Below the pieces are notes generated by a model. That model saw nothing but the letters and a program-made list of their open reading frames with translations. It had not been told where the DNA came from and searched no databases. Made by a program: the position numbers and the translations under genes. A stretch of 64,000 bases of DNA, taken from contig NC_063172.1 of the NCBI RefSeq assembly GCF_023159225.1, positions 59,826,828 to 59,890,827 of the forward strand. Direction: 5' to 3'. Each line of letters begins with the position of its first letter. The stretch's first letter is position 1. Shown here piece by piece: positions 47,731-59,504 of this stretch. This stretch comes from Perognathus longimembris pacificus. Its lineage: Eukaryota; Chordata; Mammalia; Rodentia; Heteromyidae.

Positions 47731-48700
47731 AACCACCATCTTTAAAGGCAGTAAGCTGAACTGAAGTCAGAGCAGGAGGAAGAAAAGGCAGGGGTGAGGG
47801 GGTGGGGTGTAAAGCAGCATGGAGACGAACATACCATCTAATGATGGTTACCCTATTGAGATACTCCTTTGAGTGCTAACAAGGTACTGTCGGAAGAGCT
47901 ATGGAAGACAGGTGAGAAAACAGTGTCTGATTTTGGAAATAAATGACTTGGTACCTGCAGGGCATATGAGTCCACATTCCCTGAAGGTGGCTCTGTATGG
48001 CTCTGTCCTTCCCCACCCTGCTGGCCTCTTGATTTTTCATCCTTAGTTCCTCTGAGGCCAACTCTGATTTGTGCTTTTGAAAAATAACAACTCGTAGCAG
48101 GCTTGTAGCCCTTGAAGCACCTTCTCCTGCAATGCCAGGAAGCCCAGTAGTACCCAGAAGGCCTCAGTATTGGGCTCAACTCAACCCTCAGAGCTCTGTG
48201 GTTTGATACCAAATTATCTTATTTGAATAAGTTAATGTTGAGTCTTGAAATGCACTTCTTTTGATTTGCTATTCATAAAATCAACCATCAAAACTGATGA
48301 CCAGTAAACATTTTCCAAGACAACTACTTGTTAATTTCAAATCATAAGGGCTATAGTTAAATTATATAGAACAGACAAAACATAGAAGAAAAATATAGAT
48401 TTAAAAAAAAGCAAGCCAAACCCCTCTTCGTGTTGCTGGGAAGGTCTACTCCTAAACTACGAAATTGCAACTGCTAAGGAAAGCTTGACCCTTTTTAAAG
48501 GTGTTTGGGGTGTAGGCAATGATATGAAGAGATTTCAGAAGAGAGTGAGATGAGTGGAAAAATACCTGAGCTTTACAAAGCCTCAGTACTTTTTACAAAA
48601 ATTGGGCAAAACCACATATTACAGTTTTAGAAATTGTTTAGAACAACCATTAATTGTCTTGGAAACAGTTGTATAAACAGGCTACATTACTGGAATATTG

Positions 48701-48702
<2 letters not shown>
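47731..48702. other. Intronic stretch with a 119-codon frame
   Basis: The minus-strand frame at 47853-48212 (119 codons, starting MVSNHRALRV) has no family features I recognise and no splice evidence. The rest is unique-looking. Confidence 0.35.

Positions 48703-48743
<41 letters not shown>
48703..48743. repeat. (GT)n microsatellite on a SINE tail
   Basis: About 19 GT units that end exactly at the 3' boundary of the adjacent minus-strand SINE. Confidence 0.96.
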
Positions 48744-48744
<1 letters not shown>

Positions 48745-48970
48745 ACCAGTACTGGGGTTTGAACTCAAAGCCTTGCTCTTGGATTTTTCACTCAAGGCTG
48801 GTGCACTACAATTCGTGCCACACCTCCACTTCTAACATTTTGGTGGTTAATTGGAGATACAAAAAAAAATCTCATGGACTTTTCTGCCTTGGCTGGTTTT
48901 GAACCTCAATCCTTAGATCCCAGCCTCCTGTGCAGCTAGGATTACAAACATGAATTATCAGCATATGGCC
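48744..48970 (-). mobile_element. B1-like + Geo dimeric SINE
   Basis: caccagtactggggtttgaa, then ggtggttaattggagataca, then cagcctcctgtgcagctagg. Confidence 0.88.
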
Positions 48971-51006
48971 CAAATATTACTCGTCTAAAATTGAAACACT
49001 CCACTTAGGGTTTTGGCATTATTGATTTACTGGTTCATATTATTATAAGTGTCAGAAAAATATAGCATTTTATAATGGTAAATTCTGAAAGGAAAGATCA
49101 TTTATTTTTCATTGTTATTTATGTGTCAAAGAAAGAAGCAGAAAGATTGAAAATACACTTGTGAAGAAGCCAAAGGCTTGTTTTCAAAATGTACCAAATG
49201 CCACTATGTAACTCAGTGGTCAGGCTTTGTACTAGAGTCACACCGCTCTTCTCACTGCCTAAATGTCTTGGCATCTCTTGACATTTTCCTTATAAGTAAA
49301 CCATGCTCCAAATGGAGCTTGAAGTTTTAAGAATCTGACTTCTTTTCTGCTAATGCTATTCTGCCCAGTTATTTTCATAATTTTTACTATTAAAATATAT
49401 TACCTTAATGCTTTAAAAACATACTATTAGACAATTAGAATAAAATCTATAAGCCTATCCAACAACAAACATTCATTTTCTAAACTAAAAAATGAGCCTT
49501 ACATTCACAAATTCCACTGCTTGGAAATGCATATGATACACAACATTTAACCTGTCAGCAGCCTCATTAGTGTCAATGAGAAGAAACTGGCAATCAGTAC
49601 ACGGTAAGGTTTGCACATGTTTATGTTTTAAAAATGTTCCTAAAATAGTTCAAGTCACAAGCTTCTATAAAACACTTCTACTGGACAAGTGAACTTTAGT
49701 TTAAATTTTATGGTTGTATTTACTTTTTTTTAGGAATTCATATTTCTCATGTAGGTGGCCATTTATCACCAGAGTCAATACCCAACTAAAATAATATAAA
49801 GATTAAATAAAGCCTGTATGAGCAAATAAGGAATCAAAGTTTAACTGGACTAGTACATAAATGACCAAGAAAATAGACAGGAGGATCAATGTGTGTTTAA
49901 TGATCAAGTGCCCAAAGATATCTATTTGTATGGTGTCTGTTTTCAGTATTCATTCAGCTATTAAGACATTTTCATAAACTGTAAGAAATGTGTGAGCTAC
50001 TTCAAGATATAATGCTGAAAAACAGACTTCCATGTAAGAAGCCAATTTAGGAAAAAAAACAACATAAACAATAGTAACTTGTGTGCTCAAGTGAAGCATC
50101 TTTTTAATTTTGAGTAATGAAGATGTCAAGCCAAATGCTAGAGTAGTTTAACTTAATTAGGTGGCCTATTTTTCCAGGCATCCTTTCATTTCCCATTGAA
50201 AACTCAGCTTGTATGCAAGGCAACAAGAGCAATTTTGTCTGTAATGAATACCTCCGGGACTGCACAGAGTAATCATTTGAATGTTACACTGAAGACTGGT
50301 TTGAGTAACTAGTCTGGGCTTGTTAAGATGCCAGACTTTGTTAGACTAACTAGATTATTCAGAGCATGGCAGCTTTATCATTTTATTGAGCCAATGGTCA
50401 AAAAGTCAAGTTGACTTTACTCCTGAAATCTTTGCAAAAGGAGCCAATCTAAAAGTAATTGGTCTAATTTATGGTTCAAATTTATGTCACAATCATGGAA
50501 ATTTTATGGCCCTGAGTAAAGAGATTTTTTTTTCAAGAAAAAAAAATCCTATACTTTCTAGGCTCCTTTTGTCATACCTCATTTACACTCTGACCTGGAG
50601 AATTTTCTCACTAGGAAAACATGTACTTATAACATAGAGTCACTGGTATGTTTGCAAATCTTAAAACATAACTCCAACACTAGATTTGATAGAATATTGT
50701 ATAAAAACAGAACTGCTACAGTCCTAGTGATCTCCCTGTCATTGTCTTGCTAATTTCAAATAGCAGCATGAAATTATTGCCTGTTATCATGTAGTTTATT
50801 ATCACATGAACTCTTCTGAGCTTGTCTTTGCTATGCATCTCCCAGAAAGGAGTGCTGGGGTTTCATGTTAAATGTGCAAAGGCAGTGACAACCAGACAAG
50901 GGGTGCCCTGGTATGAATCGGGCAGGGCCATATTAACAGGCTGTCCGAAATGCAGGGCTATGAGCTCTTGTAAATAGAAGACTCAAGGAATTAATGTTAG
51001 GAAAAA
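48971..51006. other. 2-kb intronic stretch without repeats
   Basis: AT-rich unique sequence. Nothing recognised apart from an 83-codon chance frame at 50386-50637. Confidence 0.45.
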
Positions 51007-51016
51007 TACACAAAGT

Positions 51017-51265
51017 GTTTTTTGTTTTTTTTGTGGGTGAGGTACTGAGACTTGAACTCAGAGCTTGGGCCTTGTCCCTTAGGCCTCAGATTTTCATTCA
51101 AGGTTGCTGCTCTACTACTTGAGCCCCAGCTCCAAATTTGGCTCTTTTTTTTGAAGGTTAATGGAACATGAGTCTCATAGACTTTCCTCCCAAGTCAGCT
51201 TTAAACCATCAGATCTCAGCCTCCTGAGTAGTTAGGATTACAGGCATGAGCTACTGGTACATGGC
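51017..51265 (-). mobile_element. B1-like + Geo dimeric SINE
   Basis: gaggtactgagacttgaact, then ctctactacttgagccccag, then cagatctcagcctcctgagt. The 10-bp duplication tacacaaagt is at 51007-51016 and 51266-51275. Confidence 0.92.
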
Positions 51266-51275
51266 TACACAAAGT

Positions 51276-52004
51276 ATTCTAATTCCTTTACTCTTCATTC
51301 AGAAACTATCAGTATGTAACTCTAATATGTCAAGTATTACTAGGCATAGGTGATCCAGAAAGGAACAAGAGTAAGTAGTGCTTTTAAGAACTCACTATCA
51401 AGTGGACAAAACTGGGACATCCTGGCTCTGGTATGCCACATGCTACAGGAGTGACAGCTAGATAGCTGTGTGGGCACTGGCAAAGTCATGGTGCATGTTA
51501 CTTGGCAACAATGAGAGAAATGGAAAGTTGGAAGCAAGGAAGGGATAAATTAATGAGAAAGCATTTGTCCCAGAACTAAGGAGGTCATTGAGTAAATGGA
51601 AAAGAAGTGACATATTCAAAAGCTAAGGAAGAAAATAGTATTGACAGTATCTAGGATTAGCGGATGTCTGAGAGATAAGGGAACCTTTCTAGTCTCCATT
51701 CTGTGTGTTCCTGGTGTTAACACGTAAACTACAGTTGATACAAGAAGTTTGAGGGATGAGGAAGTAGGCTTGAGGTCAATAATTGCTTTTTGATGAATTG
51801 ATACACTGAGTTGGATCTGCTCTCTGGGATGGTGTCTAGTGGGGTCACAAATCAAACCTGAAACTCATGAGTTATCTGCCCTAGGTATACGGATGCTCTT
51901 CAACTTTTATATGAAAATACATAATAGGAAATCCACGTCAAATGCAAGTTACAAGAGCCTAGGAAAATGTGTAATTGCTGCATTTTATTATGCTAATCAG
52001 CTCC
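51276..52004. other. Intronic stretch, possible old L2-like trace
   Basis: aagtattactaggcataggt with later ctcactatcaagtggacaaa vaguely resembles an L2/MIR-type 3' segment. Not secure. No gene. Confidence 0.3.
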
Positions 52005-52375
52005 CATTTGCTATAATGAAACATCTGAGATAATTAATGTATAGAGGGAAAGGTTTGATTTGGGCTCAAGGATTTAGATGTTCCAGCCCACCACTGGTCT
52101 GCCCCATTGATTTGGGGCATCTGGTAAACCTGGTGGTTGGCAAAGGCAAGTAGGCATGTAGCAAGACACAGTGCTCACCTCAAGGCTAGGAAACCAAGGA
52201 GAACTGTGGGGAAGGGATTGCAATCCCAGAATCCCCTTCAAGGGTAGGGCCTTCCTGACCTGAGGGCTTGCAACTGGATTTACTCCCGGGAAGCTGCATC
52301 TTCTCCCAATACTGCCACCATGTGGAGAAAACCTTTAGCATATGAACCTTGAGGGGACACTTGTCCAAACCACTG
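52005..52375 (-). mobile_element. Old ERVL-MaLR LTR remnant
   Basis: The plus strand begins ctataatgaaacatctgaga and later has ggcaaaggcaagtaggcatg. It ends catatgaaccttgaggggac, then acttgtccaaac. This is the order of a reversed MaLR (MST/THE-like) LTR. Solo LTR with no viral coding sequence. Confidence 0.6.
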
Positions 52376-52521
52376 ATTTGCCATTGTTATTTTTAACCTT
52401 GAGATTTGAGAACTCAGGCAAAAGGCAAACTTCCAGTAAGGGTTATGAATGGGGAAAAGTATAGAGAAACTGATGAGAAGCTAAAACAGTACTGAAATAT
52501 GATCTCATGTCAGGAAATTTA

Positions 52522-53124
52522 CTATTTATCATTCACTAGGATGCTCAGAATTAATAACAAAAATCTATTCAAGCTTAAAGTGTAGTTACACTTCACAGAA
52601 AGGAGGAAAGTGGAAGGAAAGAAAGCAAGAAGGATGGAGGGAGGAAACACGGGAAGCAAGAGGGTTTGAAAAACCAAACAGAAGGTAGAGTGTATTTTAT
52701 TATGTGTAATAAAAACCAATGTCAGGAAGAAACTGATTTGTTGAAAAAAGCTAACACAATCAAGTAACCTAAACTTCTCCAAACTGGACATGAATTTTTT
52801 TTTTCTGATTCCTGACATTAAGGGGTCATTTTTTATGTAAAAACTACCAGTCAGTCCTTTCCTACCTTTTCCCTTCTCACAGTAGAGCCCTTGAGGCAGT
52901 GGTGGTAGGAGCACAGTCCGTGTGTGTAAAGAACTGGAACAAAAAGTTTCCCACATGAGTGGGTGATAGAGAGTGGAGAGGAAACATGGAAAGGGCATCT
53001 TGGAATTGCCGTACATGAAGAGATCATGAAGAGAAGCAATGGCAATCAAAATGGTTACTAAAATAATACAACATAATATAATCTTGGTTATGTTTAAAAA
53101 GTTCTGGCAAAGAAAACCAAACAC
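52522..53124 (-). other. 200-codon open frame, unidentified
   Basis: Longest open frame in the window (MFGFLCQNFL...LVNDK), with two hydrophobic stretches near residues 12-35 and 127-190. The stretch is purine-rich on the plus strand, so stops on the minus strand are depleted by composition, and chance is the default reading. It overlaps Tox intron 2 in sense orientation. No family recognised. Confidence 0.3.
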
Positions 53125-53157
53125 CTCTTATTTTCTTTGATACATTCATTCACTGAA

Positions 53158-53235
53158 ATATACTATGCTATATACTATAGTACCATATAATATATACTAT
53201 ATACTATAGTACTATATATTATAATATACTATCGT
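53158..53235. repeat. TA-rich palindromic low-complexity tract
   Basis: Repeated tactat/atagta words (tatactatagtaccatata, then tatactatagtactatata) make an imperfect self-complementary tract. Confidence 0.85.
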
Positions 53236-53399
53236 GTGTCTCTGGCTAGAGAAAGGGACTTGACTTGAATAGGGAGAGGACTAGACCTCCATAGCATGAG
53301 TATTTGAGTGGACTCAGAAGATTCTGGTGGAACCCAGCTCCAATGGGAAAATTTTCTTCTGCTTTGTCCTGCTCTCTGGCATACTGGCATAAATTTTTA

Positions 53400-53515
53400 A
53401 AAAATATTCTTTCTATATATTTAGTACATACAACAAGATGTTCTGAGAAACCTATAGACAGTAAAATGGCTGCTACAATGAAGGCAATGAATATATCCAT
53501 CACCTCACAGTCATC
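53400..53515 (+). repeat. L1 3'-UTR-like fragment
   Basis: tagtacatacaacaagatgt and later atatatccatcacctcacag resemble the L1M 3' region ('aacatatccatcacctcaca'). Short and old. Confidence 0.5.
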
Positions 53516-53520
53516 TTCCC

Positions 53521-53742
53521 CCCGCCCTTGATGTTAGTGCTATGCTTGAACTCTGGGACTGAGTGCTATCCCTGAGAATTTTTGGTTAAGGCTAGCACTC
53601 TGTCACTTGAATCACAGCTCCATTTCTGGCTTCTAAGGGTCTCACAGACTTTCCTTCCCTAGCTGGCTTTGAACCATAATTGTCAGATCCCAGCCTCCTG
53701 GATAGCTAGGATTATAGGTATTAGTCACCAACACCAGGGCAA
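53521..53742 (-). mobile_element. B1-like + Geo dimeric SINE
   Basis: gtgctatgcttgaactctgg, then tagcactctgtcacttgaat, then cagcctcctggatagctagg. It is paired with an oppositely oriented copy 48 bp away. Confidence 0.86.
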
Positions 53743-53790
53743 TGCTTACCCTTTTGTATCTGGCTCAAGAGCAGTCAAAAGTCTCATAAT

Positions 53791-53991
53791 GCCAGGTGCT
53801 GGTGGTTCACACATGTAATAGTAGCTACTCAGGAGACTGAGGGTTGTGGTTCAAACCAGCTGGGGCAGGAAAGTGTGAGACTCTTATTCCACCAGAAAAC
53901 TGGAAGTGGCACTGTGGCTCAAAGTGGTAGAGCACTAGCTTTGAACAAAAAAGAGCTCAGGGACAGCGCCCAGCCTCTGAGCCCCACTACC
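53791..53991 (+). mobile_element. B1-like + Geo dimeric SINE
   Basis: gccaggtgctggtggttcac, then ggctcaaagtggtagagcac, then tgagccccactaccaac. Well preserved. Its tail is an AC repeat. Confidence 0.9.

Positions 53992-54054
<63 letters not shown>
53992..54054. repeat. (AC)n microsatellite on a SINE tail
   Basis: About 31 uninterrupted AC units, the longest dinucleotide run in the window. Confidence 0.98.
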
Positions 54055-54056
<2 letters not shown>

Positions 54057-57000
54057 CTTGTTAAGTCAGTATACTAAACGAAAATCCCAAATACACTGTT
54101 AGGTCATGTTGTGTGTTGGATCGGTAGATTTGCTCTCATCTTCATATCTACTACTTTGAATCTTTTTCAGTTCCTCATTAGATGCACTGAGTTTCATAGG
54201 AGGAGTAAATCCCTGAGGGGCTGTTCTCCCTCTTTTCCGCTGACTTTCCCTTCGTTGGCCCACTCACACACCATCTTACAAACCATACAGGAGCAATCCT
54301 GCAAGTTCACGAGTTATCAAGCAACATGGCCTCCATAGAGACATACACAAAGAGAAATACACAAAGGAATCCCACACTGCATAGTTCAAATTCTATCCTC
54401 AGTAAGAAAAAGTTACATGGTCTTGAATGCACTAAGTGACCAGCACGCTTACTGCTCTGATAGCAGAACACAGCCCATATTCCTACAAATGGTGCTAGCG
54501 TGTCATGGAAATGTTACACATATTTATTACATCCTTAGTTTTATTATGAAACAGTATTTTAGACATAAATGCTGCTGACCAATTATAAAGCTATACGCTT
54601 AAGAGGTAAAGAATCCATGCAATAGATAGAGCCAAAGAGCCCTTTGGGAGTGTCTAAAAGAATACCATTAATTTTTACAGTGTATTTTCAGGGCTGGAGC
54701 AGTTCCAGTGTTGGCTTTCTATAAAAATCATTTCAAGTTTAGAATTATGCTATATGCTTGCAGCAACATCACAGAAACAGTAGTGCACCATATGTTGCTA
54801 CTTAGCAACTTACTCTATAAGTCCCAAAGCATGTACTGATTTGAAAATTGAACAGGAATTATAATTGTTGAGTGTGCTATGAGGCAAGTTGTCTCGGATT
54901 ATTAAACTATGCAGATGTTTGATGTAATGTAGGAAAAAGAACAAAACTATATATTTTTTTCCTGTAGGATGACTAAAATCTTATTTATGACTGCCTCAAG
55001 GGGTAAATTGATTAAAATTCCCTAAAAGAATACCAGGTAATGGATTCTTGAATATACTATATTACAGTAAACAAAAGGCATGTTAAGTGTAAAATTTAGC
55101 TAAAGCTATTTAACTTATGTAATTTGTGAAGTTTATTCTCCTCCAGGGTACATATTATCTTACATTACTCTAATTTTTAAAACAGCTCTTTTAGAAAACA
55201 TTTTTGTATATTCTATACATTTTAAAAATAGTTTGCTTCTGGCTCACAAACCTGCCATATCTTTGAACAGCACAAATGTATTTGGATCTTTTTACTTCTC
55301 TTTTATATTTACATTTTTTCCACCAGTGTTGGAAATATTCTTAATAACTCCTGACAGACATATTAAAAATATAATGCTAGTTGTTTGATTTCAGTAAGGG
55401 CTTAATATTACCCATTGTACTTGAATTTAGAAATCTAAGGAGCTGAGTTGTATGATGCATATGTTCTAAATTTCCAATCCTTTATCCAAAACTCTTTAAG
55501 ACAGACATAATGATTCTCTGAAAGGAAGCAGCTGCTTTATAACAGTAATCATTTATTGAGTTTGTGTTTCTACTGTTTCAAACAAATTCAATTAGCCCTT
55601 ACACTTCAAAACCCTAAAGGCACCAAAGAGATGGTACGGGCTTGCTTTAATCTAATCGTAATACTAAACTTGTCACTACAGTTTTGGGATTGATGGTTAG
55701 AAGAAAATTAATAGTAACATTTTTCATTTTTTAATCAAACAGTCCTATTTAGAAGTACCTATGGATCTAGGAGGCTACTTAGTGGATTGAATTCAGCTAA
55801 GAAAGAAATTCTAAGTGCATAGCTTGCCTTCCGAAGGTATTCTTAGGACTGATCGACTCAATTGAATGGGAGGAAATGCAGGGTCTTTGAACTTTAGGAT
55901 GACCTTTCTGGCTGGACAATGTAGAAGAGTGTCTAGAACTTGTGCCAGAGGAGGCAATGATCATAATGATTCATAAATAAATTCAGGCTTCATGGAGATG
56001 CAGGCCTGCCTGTTTTTACTTAAGCAGGAGACATTTTGCTCATGGGCTGCATCTCTAACATATACACATTGGATTTAATTCCCTCACAACAGCCATGAGG
56101 AAAAACAGTTTTGTATTTCGCTCTGCATACCTCCCTTCCATTCAAACAGATAACTAACTACTGGAAATTACCCTGCTAGAATTTAAACAGCAGTGACTGA
56201 TAGGTGAAATTCCAAGCAACTATTATTTTACCGTTCTAGAAAAAGAGAAAAAAAGGTTCGTGCCCACTAAATGCTCCTGTGAACTCTCCCTACAATCATT
56301 TATTCACTTATTCATTTTTGGCTAGTGTTCGTATGTTTTATGTTACACTGGCACTCTAGAGCAGTTATAATTTTGCTTTAAATGCCCTCTGTGGATTAAA
56401 AGGCCTGGCCTTAAGTATCGAAAAATAAATGACCAAGCATTTACTTTTATAAATGTAACCATCTACATTCTCATTGGACTTTTGTGTTGTCACTTCTCAT
56501 GATTAAATACCATGTCAACCATTCCCAGTGAAATGGATACAAGGTGCCCTTGAAAGCTTTCAATCATATCTTGCTTGGGGGCTTGAAAACTAACCCCCAA
56601 CACATGCACTCCACCCCAGAAGATCCTAAAAGCAGTGTATTAGGGCCCAGAGACTTTATGATGTTGGTGAGGAACGTAACATGCTGTTGAAAATGGCCCC
56701 AACAGTTGATAATTAAAGCTATTTGTGACATGTGTTGCTTATAATGATTAACTTGTCTACAGTCAGAAGCGCAAATAACCTGCACCTGTAAAGACTTTAT
56801 TTCCTAAAGGTAAAACAACTGTTTAGGAAAGATCACGCTGGCAAAACAGCTGCTTGCCGTTCTGGAGAGAAACACGGTAGCATCTTTTCACAAATGCCAA
56901 CTCTGGTATTTTATCAGCTCTATCTCATTAACTGGAAACAAGGCTTAAATGCTTTGTTTATAAATTATGATTATTCCTGATTGCAGCAGTTACTGATAGT

Positions 57001-57078
57001 GCGACTCATTTGCAATGCAACTCTTTGAATTTGTTTAATTACAATTTGAAACAAGGCAGAGAAGATTAATTAACCCAC
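54055..57078. other. 3-kb SINE-free stretch upstream-side of exon 2 donor
   Basis: Intron 2 beginning at the exon 2 donor. Only one MIR-like fragment recognised. No coding frame. The 200 bp next to the exon has an even composition with ttaattaa and tttgtttaattacaat motifs. Confidence 0.5.
55530..55640 (-). repeat. MIR-like fragment
   Basis: cagtaatcatttattgagtt, then gtttcaaacaaattcaatta, then cttcaaaaccctaaaggcac: a reversed MIR 3' half. Confidence 0.55.
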
Positions 57079-57144
57079 CTGGCTGGCTGGCACATACTCC
57101 TGGCTCGGCTCTGTCATGTTCATGTACATGTTCTCACCGTCAAA
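57079..57144 (-). CDS. Tox: Tox exon 2 (partial CDS, 22 codons)
   Basis: Internal coding exon of TOX, a nuclear DNA-binding HMG-box protein needed for CD4 T-cell lineage development and for the exhausted T-cell state. Read on the minus strand it gives FDGENMYMNMTEP, then SQEYVPASQ. This is human TOX residues 35-56 as I recall them, with S-to-N and D-to-E changes. A pyrimidine-rich tract and TTCGCAG precede the exon, and the donor is CAG|GTGGGT. The exon is 66 nt and both ends are phase 0, so skipping it would keep the frame. Its end joins exactly to the start of exon 3 (ASQ|SYPGP). It encodes part of the acidic N-terminal region, far upstream of the HMG box. TOX2, TOX3 and TOX4 differ much more here, so I assign TOX itself. 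Confidence 0.95.
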
Positions 57145-59249
57145 CTGCGAATAAAATAATAGTAAACATTCAGAGATCTTGACTGTAGGTATGTTTTGTT
57201 TTTTGTTTGTTTGTTTTTTCACTATCAAACTGGAAAACAGTAGCCATACAAAAGGAAAATGCTACGCCTAGTAATATGAAAAATCTGTCACAGCACGCAA
57301 GCCCCATCTTTTCTTTGATGTTTCTGTTGTCATCCTTACTGACCCTGGATGTCAGTGATTTGGAGTAATTAGTGCTCCAGTAATTACAGCAAGCAAGCAA
57401 GAAATGAATGGTTTCCTTTCATCTGCAATCTGTTTTAAAACAAAATGGCTCATTTTGCACGCCATGTATACATATTGCAGTTCGATTGTAATGAAGAATT
57501 AAGTGAATGGCATGGTTTCTGAAAGAAAAGAATAATGAAAAATAGCATAGAGGCACTGCCCACTGCATTCCGAGTTTAGCTCTGAAAAGAAAAAAATGGA
57601 GCTTTCATAATAGACAAAAACTGGTCTCACCATCAAAGCCTTCCAATTAAAAAAATTAACTTCATCGTAATATTCTTAAACAGTATATGCCATCATAACC
57701 ATGGCTTGGAGTGGATAGAAGAATAATGAATAGCAACAAAAAGCTATAGGCCCAATGATTACTTTTTTTCTCTCTGAAATTTTCCAGAGCTACAGAATGA
57801 ATGTAAGGATGGCAAATGCCTAAAAATTCAGTCACACATTTGCAAGTTAGAAAGACAAGGGAAGGAGGCAATTTTCAGGGTAGCTCAATTGCTTGACTAT
57901 TAAACAGTTCAAGCCACAGCCATAACAACAACAAATACTTTTCATGATTTTAGTTTTCGAAGGCAGTAATCACTCCTTTCAGACTTAATCCTCTGCTATC
58001 TTTAGTCCCTTGATAAATGGGCAAAGCATTCCTCTTTAGAGAAAGAACTTTTCCCAAGGTAATAATCAAATGGACAAATATAACCAACTTCAAAGAATTG
58101 GTTTTGAATATCACTGAAGTAGACTTTTTAGACAAGGAAAATGAAAAATGCAAAAAGTTAGTTTTCAAAATGGATAGAGGTACAAGTGCATGCTAGTAGA
58201 GACACTTTATATACTAGCATATAAATATATACAATGTTATATTAACAAAGAAACTGTATAATACACATTATATTCCATTATCATTTAAATTCATATAAAA
58301 AGGTTATCCAAACACCAAACTCTTACCAAGGCCTCTGAGCCTGGAGTCAGCACTAGGGGGCACCTCAAAGATTTACAAAATCCTCCTATGTTCTAAAAGT
58401 AAAATCCTTCTAGACACTGACACACGCACTGAATTAAATTCAAACAGTCAAAGAATTCCTCACCTATCATATATCTCATGTAAATTACATATATCTCATG
58501 TAAATGTAAAAAACTTATCTAAAAAGATATGAGATCATTGATCCATTACTCTGGTGGTTACCAGGAATCAGAGATAACCCAAGGAGGAAGGAAGAGCTGG
58601 ACATTTTGGTGGCAGTACTGAGTAACTTAAGAGCCTTGAGTTTCAGTGACTTACCCAAGGGTGTTGTTCCATGGAGAGACCAAGTTCAGCCTAAAGGCAG
58701 TCTAGCTGCCTTTCCTTTCACGTAACAACTCAAGACATGACAAAGAACTCCACCGAGCATTTTCCAGCCTCATCCGTTGTTGGAGAATACTGGATTGTTT
58801 GCAAATATTTTTAATGCTGAGATGCCAAAGCACAGTTTAAAATATGGACAGTTTCTTTGACTGTAACGAACTAAAGCAAACAGAAGTAGTGAAGTGAATC
58901 AATTACTCCACTGCCTGTGCATATTCTATAAATGTGTTACTTTCTATTTCATCTTCTCTAACTCATTTTCTAAATCTGGTGTCATTCTCAAGCCAACTAA
59001 GACTCTGAAGTTTTGTTTTTAGTCTATCCAAAGTGTAAGCTAATTGAGTACATCATGTTACTGCTTTGGATAAAGACTTTTTTTCCCTCAAAAAGTACCA
59101 ATACTGAAGGAATTCAGAAGCAAGGCTGAAATGGAATTTTACAATAAAAGACCTGAGGTTATAAACAGTGTAACTATTTTTCTGAGTAATTTCTACATTA
59201 TAGTTTTGCACTCTATACATACTTTCACTAGTAAATATTAGTTGGTTTA
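57145..59249. other. 2-kb repeat-free stretch next to exon 2
   Basis: Contains the exon 2 acceptor tract, short frames of up to 77 codons without features, the CTCF-like motif at 58349-58366, and a short direct repeat of atatctcatgtaaat at 58471-58504. Otherwise nothing recognised. Confidence 0.5.
58349..58366 (+). promoter_or_regulatory. CTCF-like motif
   Basis: agcactagggggcacctc agrees with the CTCF core CCACTAGGGGGCGC at most positions, including the AGGGGGC centre. It lies in unique sequence about 1.2 kb upstream of exon 2 in gene direction. Binding is not shown. Confidence 0.4.
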
Positions 59250-59420
59250 ATGATCGCCACAATCCTATGTTAGACATTATTATCATTACCTATATTTTAC
59301 AAATTATAATACAAAGACACACAAAGAACTTTAGATGCTTAAAATCACATAGCTTAGAAGAGGCATGACTGGGATTCAAACCTAAGCAGATGGACACATG
59401 CTCTTGACAACTAGAGCATA
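59250..59420 (-). repeat. MIR-like fragment
   Basis: ttatcattacctatatttta, then cacatagcttagaagaggca, then tgactgggattcaaaccta: reversed MIR including the 'gggattcgaaccca' tRNA-related part. Confidence 0.7.
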
Positions 59421-59504
59421 TCAACGTAGTCTGAGACAATAATGAGAGAGAGAGGTCAACTCTAAAAATAACATTAATAAATCATTACAGCAGAATAAGA
59501 GCTC

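Larger units (their letters stand above)
36681..57078 (-). other. Tox: Tox intron 2, complete
   Basis: This complete 20.4-kb phase-0 intron runs from the donor GTGGGT just below 57079 to the acceptor TTTTCAG just above 36680. It holds about fifteen SINE copies, MIR fragments, a MaLR LTR, an L1 tail and several microsatellites. The strand is inferred from the two exons that bound it. No additional coding exon in the TOX frame was recognised. Confidence 0.9.

Noticed and set aside
47853..48212. 119-codon frame as a new gene
   Set aside because: No recognisable domain, no splice evidence, and within the range expected for scattered chance frames in 64 kb. Kept only as a note on that stretch.
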